From: Conchocele bisecta
Lineage: Eukaryota; Mollusca; Bivalvia; Lucinida; Thyasiridae
Direction of reading: 5' to 3'
Length of the DNA stretch: 64,000 nucleotides
Assembly (NCBI GenBank): GCA_029237695.1
Contig: CM055275.1
Location: 90,373,484-90,437,483, forward strand
Shown here in pieces: positions 59,801 to 64,000 of this stretch (positions within the stretch are counted from its first letter, which is position 1; every line of letters begins with the position of its first letter). The notes under the pieces are model-generated. The model ran no database searches, was not told the DNA's origin, and was given only the letters and a program-made list of their open reading frames with translations. A program made the position numbers and the translations under genes.

Positions 59801-62800
59801 AACAGGTATTTGTGTTAAAACGTGTAACCGTTGTACACGTTTCAACGCTTTCATATAGCTAAACGCTTCCAGGTAAAGCCTTGTACACGTTTCAACTCTT
59901 TCACCTCGCTATATATGTATACGCCAAAGCGTGTTATACGCCTTGAAGCTAAACGTATTACACGCTTTAAAACTAAACGGTTTGACAATGTGTATTACAC
60001 GTGTACGAACCGTATTATACGTTTAAACAACGTATACAACGCTTTTAAACAAAACGGTTTGACAACGTGCATTACACGTGTACGAACCGTATTATACGTT
60101 GAAATAACGTATACAACGCTACAACAAACCGTTGCGTTCGCGTTCGCGTTCGCGTTGCGTTCGCGTTGCGTTCGCGTTGCGTTCGCGTTGCGTTCGCGTT
60201 GCGTTCGCGTTCAGTTTGCAAGTGTTGTCTACGGTGGAACAAAAACGGAGACTGCACTGTATATGGTCGGAATGTTAGTTTTCAGACTATTTCATTCACA
60301 GGAAGTCATTGTTGTACACAATCAGACAATATCCACAAGCAATGCAGATCCTGATGAGCAGTATATAACCGAGCCTGATCATCTTGATCTACACTGTTTT
60401 CAAACGCTTTGATGGAGGTCTGTAATGTGAAAGATTAACCCTTTCACCTTTAACCGTTTCAGCACCACAGGCCTGTATAGTGGTATTGGCAAAAAGTGTA
60501 GATTCAGATGAGCCGGCTCGTGACGAGCCGTCTAATCAGGATCTACATTTTTTTCAAGTAATTTTCATATTTTTGAGAACAAAAACACCCCCTTATATCA
60601 TAAATTGACAATTTTGAAAATTATTTTATGATAATTGGATTGGTCAGAAAATTAACATATCAAAATCCATTCCAGTTACTTAAGGGTGAGTGGGCAAATT
60701 ATCTGACAATTGACTTGTCAAAAACGAATTTCTCGACTACTCAGCAGAGAAAGGACATTTCTTTTGAACACAAAATCGGAATTTTGCGATCAAGTTTGCG
60801 GCATTTAGTTTGCATTGTCATTTACAATTTGCTTAATAAAATATATGTTCTTGCTACGTATCCTTTATATATTAATACACAATTATGATCATGACAACTT
60901 ACGTTTCCCCGAAGTCCCAGAAAACGCATATGGGTCTTGAAAAGTTGGGCTGTGAAAACATGAATACAATTTCAATTATTTATAAATAGCAAGCAATCCG
61001 CATTAATAAGATTATGTTGAACAATACTTCTGTAACTAAGAACCCACTCTTCCAACGTTTCGGCCAAAAAGTTGGAAGAGTGGGTTCTGTGTTACTAAGG
61101 TATTGTTCAACATATCAAATTAATCCTGAAAGCTTGTTTTAATTAAGGACAGTACTTCCGTAACCAAGAACCCACTCTTCCAACGTTTCAGCACAAGGCC
61201 TTTATCAAGGAATTCATGTCCACTATACGCTAAGTGGCATCCATTTGACAGTGGGTTTTTGGTTACTGAAGTATTGTTAAACATATTCACAACTAGTTAC
61301 GACTGATGGGCTGTTTGGTGGTCAATTTATTAATTGATTGATTGATTGAACAAATGTTGATTCATTTATTTATTGATTGACAGATTGAATAGCTGACTGT
61401 CTGATTGAAACAACCACCAATAGACTGACAATCGAGTATCCAGATCAATGATATCACTTAGTAGCCTACTACCACGTAAACTTATGTTATGGTGGTCGCC
61501 AGATCGGTCAAGTGAGTTTGCTCTGAGTACTCTAGTTTCCTCCCGCAATAAAAGCACCACTGTTACACCTCCATCCGTGCCTACAAAAGCAGGTATGTGA
61601 TAGAAACAAAAGTGTTATCTCGCTGTGTTACTCTCCTAGTGCAACTATTGTAGCTAGTATGTAAGTGCTCTGACGTTTGTTTGTAATCATTGTAAAATAA
61701 AAGTTTAAATTAATATTAAGTTGTTAGTTAATTTATTGCAGATGTAACATGTAAAAAGCAAAATATTTCTCCCAGCCTATTTATTTGATTTAATGGTGTT
61801 TAACGGCCTTTCAACAGCTAACGTAATTTTATGCCGGATTAATGGGGTCGAATCCCATATGTTACCCTGTTGAGATGGGGGAGGGGGTTATTACTTTCAT
61901 AATGGGCATAACAGAATTCAACACTCACGTTCCAGAAAACCAAAAAATGTACCCGAGGGTCAAACTAGAGATATCAGGATTCCGTTAAGGATGAATCACA
62001 TCGTTAAATTTACACTTCAGATACTCCCACCTGCCGCCCTTCCCAGCCTATTGAACTGGGGGCCGTTTCACTAAACTTCGTACGACTAAAATGTTCGTAG
62101 GTGCAAAATTACGATACTCTGTAAATTTAATGTTTGTGTTCTTGTAAACAATTATTGGATTTACATTTATTGAGCATAGGCTGCATATGCAGCAGATGCT
62201 CAATAAATGTAAATCCATCAATTGGAATTTCCAGACGATCCTGAATGTGCACTTTAATCGTACAAAGTTTAGTGAAACGGGCCCATGGCACTTACACTGG
62301 AATGTTGGAATGTGATGCGAGCCGGAGGGTCAAAGTTAGCCACTGGTTGTTGAGACTGGAATGCGATCGTTACATCCGTGTTGATGTCCATGGAACTGTC
62401 CTCAACTTGACTGCAACATAAAGTGGCAAAATGAAAGTGAAAATGCAACAGTTAAGATCATAATTATAGAGACGGGACCTCATTCTAAGTCTCATCCGAC
62501 AGACAAGTTGGATGGAAATACTATGAAAGTATTTTTGATTCCTAAGGCGAGGTTCGAAGCCACAACCTCCAGATTAGAAGTCAAGTGTTATAACCCCTAT
62601 CCCACAACCTATGCCCAATGGCCCAATGTAGGGGTCAGTGGAATAAGGGGGCTAACTCCTTATTCCTCTGACATATCAATTGTTTACAATTGCAGGCCTG
62701 TTTGGACATCACACTGCTGACATTCTCAGTGTGGATTTCGCTGTAAACATAAGCAAGATGGTGTCAAAATTAAACAAAATACGAAAGCTAACGTCGAAGA

Positions 62801-63190
62801 TGCTTGAAAGTTATTCTAAGAGAAGTTACTCATGGTTTGTCATGTTTGATAACCTAATTATATAAATGGGGGCCATTTCACTAAACTTAGTACGACTAAC
62901 ATGTTCGCAAGTGCAACATTATGATAGTCTTTACATTTCACATTAACAATTGTTTTTTTTTGTAAACAATTGTCAGATTTACATTTATTGGGCATATGCA
63001 CAATAAATGTAAATCCATCAATTGACATTTCCGGACAATCCTAAATTTGCACGTACGAACATTTTAGTATTTACGAAGTTTAGTGAAACGGCCTCCAGGT
63101 CTATAACATACCCATTTATCTTCAATTTATTTGCAACTATGTCTGGTAAATTTCGGAAAACCTGACTGGAGTATTCTTTCGAGGGCATTC
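47720..63190 (-). CDS. Adhesion G-protein-coupled receptor (class B2), GAIN to TM7 and tail
   Basis: A plasma-membrane receptor whose extracellular GAIN domain self-cleaves at the GPS, exposing a tethered agonist for the 7TM bundle. Thirteen exons (63112-63190, 62296-62410, 60903-60949, 57428-57536, 56460-56563, 55848-55950, 55304-55454, 53783-53852, 51716-51782, 51192-51277, 50060-50186, 48172-48213, 47720-47818) join in one frame of about 399 residues, with all splice phases compatible and no stop. [11 protein letters not shown] ... GC ... [13 protein letters not shown], with the H-F-T cleavage triad. TM3 Cys ([12 protein letters not shown]) and loop-2 CWLS form the usual disulfide. Ligand-binding N-terminal exons are right of the window; the C-terminal end is unresolved. 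Confidence 0.95.
47819..48171. other. Receptor intron, no repeat recognised
   Basis: Intron between the tail exon and the TM7 micro-exon. CAGTTACAGACCGGGAGCTA and ATCACGGCCACTGATCAGGA-type words resemble the GGCCAGCTAGACCCTGATAGG text near 28610, so a decayed repeat is possible. Confidence 0.45.
48172..48213 (-). CDS. aGPCR exon: end of TM7
   Basis: 42 bp micro-exon, phase 0 both ends, reading [14 protein letters not shown], the class B signature that closes TM7. Acceptor TATGTTTCAG; donor CAG/GTAAGT. Confidence 0.94.
48785..49004. repeat. Dispersed repeat A, copy 2
   Basis: Aligns with 725-961 through GGACATGAAGGCCGCATGAG and GGAATTACGAAAACTATATA; it has fewer GGAC units. Confidence 0.8.
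49780..49932. mobile_element. MITE family 5, copy 2
   Basis: ATCGTCTGCTGTTTATTTTT at the left, AAGCAAAAGCAGACGAC at the right; inner GTGCTGCCAAACCATGTTTT as in copy 1. Confidence 0.8.
49975..50050 (-). mobile_element. tRNA-like SINE head
   Basis: On the minus strand TAATCTAGTGGTAGAGCATT (A-box region) and GTGGGTTCAATCCCCGC (B box) stand at tRNA spacing. It ends 10 bp from the donor of the TM6 exon. A functional tRNA is unlikely: the acceptor ends do not pair. Confidence 0.65.
50060..50186 (-). CDS. aGPCR exon: TM6 and most of TM7
   Basis: 127 bp, leading G, 42 codons. Reads [20 protein letters not shown], then [20 protein letters not shown] and LQ. Acceptor TTTACCATTTCAG; donor CAG/GTATGT. 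A diverged partial copy of the acceptor and first 48 bases sits at 50271-50367. Confidence 0.95.
50187..51191. other. Receptor intron: partial exon duplication and repeat B
   Basis: 50271-50367 duplicates 50139-50235 (offset 132 bp), including the acceptor and the first 48 bases of the TM6 exon. Repeat B occupies about 50815-51185 and ends at the donor of the next exon. The middle is AT-rich with an imperfect palindrome (AATACTGTGTATTGACACTC/CATAATACACTAG) near 50545-50580. Confidence 0.75.
51192..51277 (-). CDS. aGPCR exon: TM5 end and intracellular loop 3
   Basis: 86 bp, phase 0 start, trailing AA. Reads [20 protein letters not shown] then NKRDKEKA. Donor AA/GTAAGT. The donor side touches dispersed repeat B (TTACCTGATAAAA). 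Confidence 0.93.
51278..51715. other. Receptor intron: SINE 2 and MITE 5
   Basis: 51333-51483 aligns with 62470-62622 (GATGGAAATACTATGAAAGT then ATTTTT) and contains a degraded tRNA-like B-box region. 51495-51640 is a third MITE family 5 copy (AGTGTTGCCAAACTATG; AACAGCAGAATGCCTGATG). Confidence 0.65.
51716..51782 (-). CDS. aGPCR exon: loop 2 Cys-Trp and TM5 start
   Basis: 67 bp, leading T, 22 codons. Reads [20 protein letters not shown] then IL. The leading T joins TT of the previous exon (Phe). Acceptor CCATTCCATTCCAG; donor CTG/GTAGGA. Confidence 0.93.
52338..53285. mobile_element. Tigger/pogo-type DNA transposon remnant
   Basis: It begins TA/CAGTCTACAATCGTTTAC with repeated TTACGTCGAA words, as in Tigger-like ends, and contains the C-terminal transposase fragment at 52770-52925. 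A matching inverted right end was not clear: TTTACTCGAAG at 53261 is in direct orientation. Confidence 0.55.
52770..52925 (+). pseudogene. C-terminal fragment of a pogo/Tigger transposase
   Basis: Reads [20 protein letters not shown] then [15 protein letters not shown] before TAG at 52923. QSNISDFF matches the PCNA-interacting box Q-x-x-I-x-x-F-F, which is known near the C-terminus of pogo-family transposases. The DNA-binding and DDE regions are absent, so this is a remnant. Confidence 0.55.
53783..53852 (-). CDS. aGPCR exon: TM4 and loop 2
   Basis: 70 bp, two leading and two trailing bases. Reads [22 protein letters not shown] (split here only for length). Acceptor CTATTCATTGTAG; donor ATT/GTAAGT. 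A 20-bp tandem array starts just upstream of the acceptor. Confidence 0.9.
53860..54330. repeat. 19-20 bp tandem repeat
   Basis: About 23 units near CAATGAATAACAGTTTCAC, with variants (AATTAGCAGTTGCAC; AACAGTCAAATCAATG). It lies in the intron immediately upstream of the TM4 exon acceptor. Confidence 0.95.
54400..55085. repeat. Tandem block J, second cluster
   Basis: About four units with TTTGACCTCTAAGTGTGACC, CGTCTCATCATGGCAAACAT and AAGATATAGAGCGGAAA, ending in GACCGACCGACCGG. Same family as 46005-46915. Confidence 0.85.
55304..55454 (-). CDS. aGPCR exon: TM3 to start of TM4
   Basis: 151 bp, phase 0 start, one trailing base. Reads [40 protein letters not shown] and [10 protein letters not shown]. 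Of two overlapping GT sites, only GTAAGA (T/GTAAGA) gives the phase needed by the next exon; it makes the usual WG.P motif WCVP here. Confidence 0.92.
55455..55847. other. Receptor intron with MITE family 2 core
   Basis: 55520-55572 carries CAGATGAGCCGGCTCG and CGGCTCATCTG as a palindrome. Nothing else was recognised. Confidence 0.6.
55848..55950 (-). CDS. aGPCR exon: TM2
   Basis: 103 bp, leading G completes Arg, 34 codons. Reads [20 protein letters not shown] then [14 protein letters not shown]. Acceptor TTTTCATTCAG; donor AAG/GTACCA. A family-7 MITE end lies 16 bp before the acceptor. Confidence 0.93.
55951..56459. other. Receptor intron with MITE 7 end and pogo-like element
   Basis: 55967-56030 is a family-7 MITE end (TGAGACACGTCATGTGG ... 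CGGACATCTGTGTAATTTCA). 56304-56381 is a palindromic pogo-type element (ACAGTGAAACCACTCTAAAC then CGGACAC, mirrored by GTGTCCGGTTTAGTGAAGTT then CCACTGTA). Confidence 0.7.
56460..56563 (-). CDS. aGPCR exon: TM1
   Basis: 104 bp, phase 0 start, trailing AG. Acceptor TTGTTTATTTTAG; donor GAG/GTATGT. Reads [20 protein letters not shown] then [14 protein letters not shown]. Confidence 0.93.
56564..57427. other. Receptor intron, one hairpin
   Basis: 57081-57119 forms a stem (CAGGTGTGTT against AACACACCTG). GATCCATTGACA.TAAGTTGT-type text repeats at 56785 and 56960 (roughly 175 bp apart). A weak family-7-like text (CATCTTCTTAGGTAGAAAATC, in two halves) sits 25-50 bp from the donor at 57427. Confidence 0.5.
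57428..57536 (-). CDS. aGPCR exon: second half of the GPS and tethered agonist
   Basis: 109 bp, one leading base, 36 codons. Reads [20 protein letters not shown] then [16 protein letters not shown]. Autoproteolysis would occur between Phe and Thr of HFT, leaving TNFAVLM as the tethered agonist. Acceptor GTATTCTATAATAG; donor ACG/GTATGT. Confidence 0.95.
57928..58140. mobile_element. MITE family 4, copy 4
   Basis: GGGCCGTTTCACTAAACTTT at the left, GTACGAAGTTTAGTGAAACG then GCCCC at the right. Confidence 0.92.
58231..58478. mobile_element. MITE family 2, copy 2 (inverted)
   Basis: AACCCTTTCACCCCTAAGTA at the left; core GACGGCTCGTCACGAGCCGG; right end TGTTGAATGGGTT. Reverse orientation relative to 2688-2932. 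Confidence 0.85.
58500..59030. repeat. CpG-rich word block 1
   Basis: Dense in CGTGTA, ACGGTTGTAAACG and TACACG words. A 60-70 bp direct duplication (GCATTGAGTTTCAAAAGCGT then GTAATCCGTGTAC) starts near 58678 and 58745. CpG density is far above the surrounding intron. Confidence 0.75.
59217..59665. repeat. Dispersed repeat I, copy 2
   Basis: Aligns with 45129-45590 (AATAAAGAAACCATGCACTG; GAACTGTTACATTACGCTGT). It is flanked on both sides by the CpG-rich word blocks. Confidence 0.8.
59815..60215. repeat. CpG-rich word block 2 with GCGTTCGCGTT array
   Basis: Begins with TACACGTTTCAACGCTTTC-like words repeated with variation. A direct duplication (GTGTACGAACCGTATTATAC) lies at about 60000 and 60077. 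It ends at 60130-60210 in an array of GCGTTCGC and GCGTTG units. The 193-codon plus frame and its shadow come from these words. Confidence 0.85.
60432..60698. mobile_element. MITE family 2, copy 3
   Basis: Contains GATGAGCCGGCTCGTGACGA, AACAAAAACACCCCCTTA and the end CAGTTACTTAAGGGTGAG. Confidence 0.85.
60903..60949 (-). CDS. aGPCR exon: first half of the GPS
   Basis: 47 bp, phase 0 start, two trailing bases (AC). Acceptor GTTTTCACAG; donor AAC/GTAAGT. Reads [15 protein letters not shown], containing the first conserved GPS Cys and Trp. Confidence 0.93.
60950..62295. other. Receptor intron with hairpin, repeats G and MITE 4
   Basis: 61016-61111 is a strong inverted repeat (AACCCACTCTTCCAAC against GTTGGAAGAGTGGGTT, arms about 40 bp), with a related single arm at 61150-61270. 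61786-62035 is repeat G (GTGTTTAACGGCC ... ACTCCCACCTGCCGCCC). 62058-62284 is MITE 4. No exon. Confidence 0.7.
62058..62284. mobile_element. MITE family 4, copy 5
   Basis: GGGGCCGTTTCACTAAACTT at the left, AAGTTTAGTGAAACGGGCCC at the right; a central palindrome TTGAGCATAGGCTGCATATG with GATGCTCAATAAATG. It ends five bases from the donor hexamer of the exon at 62296. Confidence 0.92.
62296..62410 (-). CDS. aGPCR exon: GAIN domain part 2
   Basis: 115 bp, one leading base then 38 codons. Reads [20 protein letters not shown] and [18 protein letters not shown], typical of GAIN subdomain B strands before the GPS. Donor AGT/GTAAGT. A family-4 MITE begins five bases beyond the donor hexamer. Confidence 0.92.
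62411..63111. other. Receptor intron with SINE 2 and MITE 4
   Basis: 62470-62622 is the second copy of the SINE seen at 51333-51483, with a tRNA-like GGTTCGAAGCC B-box region. 62868-63094 is MITE 4. The plus-strand frames at 62508 and 62680 are not supported. Confidence 0.65.
62868..63094. mobile_element. MITE family 4, copy 6
   Basis: GGGGGCCATTTCACTAAACT at the left, GAAGTTTAGTGAAACGGCC at the right. It ends 11 bases from the donor hexamer of the exon at 63112. Confidence 0.92.
63112..63190 (-). CDS. aGPCR exon: GAIN domain part 1
   Basis: 79 bp, two leading bases, 25 codons, two trailing bases. Acceptor TGTTTCCAATTTTCAG; donor TGG/GTATGT. Reads [20 protein letters not shown] and KLKIN; the trailing GG joins T of the next exon to give Gly. 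The upstream sequence is also open by chance, which makes a misleading 141-codon frame. Confidence 0.85.
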
Positions 63191-63486
63191 CTGAAAATTG
63201 GAAACATTTTTCGACATGTACAAAATGAAAGTGAATGGGTTTAACGTCAAATAGGGACTCTATCTGTACAAGTATGTCCACTTCAAGAACGACATAAATG
63301 GGTCTACTGGCAAATACATTACACAAGGCCAAAATTAAAGGAGCTAAAGTTTGCACAACCCGACCCTTCTTTACAAACATGGCTAGGTAGGTATGTATGT
63401 ATAAACAAATTCTTTTTTTTTCTTGGAAAAAACAAAAATCCATTCTCTTTAGTGTTTATTAATCTCTGGTAAAACAAATAAAAACT
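63191..63486. other. Upstream intron, no exon recognised
   Basis: The minus strand is open to about 63443 in the frame of the GAIN exon, but a strong acceptor at 63191-63206 argues the upstream part is intron. If read through it would give VVLEVDILVQIESLFDVKPI-like text with no family match. Confidence 0.5.
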
Positions 63487-63805
63487 AGATCGATTGATTG
63501 ATTGGTGTTTAACGGCCTATCAACAGCTACGGTCATTTAACGCCTGCTGTATTGGGGGGGGGGATCCCAAAACCAGAATGGCATATTTACTCAGCCCTCC
63601 AATTATAATAACCTGGCCAGGTGCCCGGTCCATACCAAATTGCCCCTGACAGTAATATGATTGGTAATAATCGTAATACTCACATAAGGGGTATAACCAG
63701 ATTCAAGACGTACGTGAAGGCCAAACTAGATCTCCGGTCGGGATTCCGGTAATGATGAACCCCGATCGTTAAATTAGCCATCGCATGTGCCGACCTGCCA
63801 CCCAC
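63487..63805. repeat. Dispersed repeat G, copy 3
   Basis: ATTGATTGATTGGTGTTTAA then CGGCCTATCAACAGCTA, later GTAATACTCACATAAGGGGT and CGACCTGCCACCCAC, as at 30310-30600 and 61786-62035. The last 195 bases of the window hold nothing recognised. Confidence 0.8.
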
Positions 63806-64000
63806 TAAAAATAGAAAATGTGGTCTGTCGACGCACTTAGGGCCCCTATAGTTGATTTGAGAAACTGTAACAAAATGTTAAAAAAAACACCAGACACACA
63901 GATAGATTGACATATGGTAATGGAGAAGGATAGTTGTATTAATGTGGAATGATGTATCATCACTACGTAATACATGTGTGCAATATGAAGCTATTAGCTG

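Larger units (their letters stand above)
57537..60902. other. Largest receptor intron, split between the two GPS halves
   Basis: Holds MITE 2 fragments (57661, 57795, 59580), MITE 4 (57928-58140), full MITE 2 copies (58231-58478; 60432-60698), repeat I copy 2 (59217-59665) and two CpG-rich word blocks (58500-59030; 59815-60215). No exon was recognised. Confidence 0.7.

Noticed and set aside
59831..60412. 193-codon plus-strand ORF
   Set aside because: Built from repeated CpG-rich words and a GCGTTCGCG array inside a receptor intron on the other strand; no domain.
63018..63443. 141-codon minus-strand ORF as a separate gene
   Set aside because: Its useful part is the GAIN exon at 63112-63190 with strong splice sites; the rest is intron and MITE sequence.

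Overview
The window is eukaryotic, intron-rich, mostly AT-rich and packed with short transposons. The mix suggests a marine lophotrochozoan, most likely a bivalve mollusc: spliced animal gene families, several palindromic MITE families, tRNA-headed SINEs, long tandem blocks of the kind seen in bivalve introns, and a degraded Polinton-like element. The species assignment is inference. No prokaryotic operon, CRISPR array or rRNA was seen.

Two spliced genes can be read from exon sequence with matching splice phases, both on the minus strand. (1) An SLC2/GLUT-type sugar transporter has two exons at 3816-3976 and 1841-1965; later exons lie beyond the left edge. The first of these exons carries an in-frame TAG, and its donor end has been amplified into a minisatellite. 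Two tiny phase-0 exons at 28467-28493 and 24471-24551 may be its N-terminus. (2) An adhesion G-protein-coupled receptor runs from 63190 down to at least 47720: thirteen exons carry part of the GAIN domain, the GPS cleavage motif and all seven transmembrane helices. Its N-terminal exons lie beyond the right edge, and its last exons are uncertain (candidate terminal exon 33388-33505).

Mobile DNA: a LINE (13653-17736) with one homopolymer frameshift, one nonsense codon and one further frameshift, flanked by a 13-bp duplication; a GC-rich, broken Polinton-like element (about 36500-41960) with a protein-primed-type DNA polymerase B lacking its C-terminal half, plus four other decayed reading frames; a Tigger/pogo remnant (about 52338-53285) ending in a PIP-box-like motif; two SINE families; and at least seven MITE families.

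Tandem DNA: a 36-bp palindromic satellite (1-600), a 38-bp minisatellite with a 266-bp higher-order period (20026-21668), an 8-bp all-GC array (38828-39096), 59-bp, 176-bp and 20-bp arrays, and CpG-rich word arrays inside the receptor intron.

Most striking are exon edges turned into minisatellites next to the transporter exon, a partial in-frame duplication of the receptor TM6 exon, MITE ends sitting within a few bases of splice sites, and the chimeric decayed Polinton-like element.
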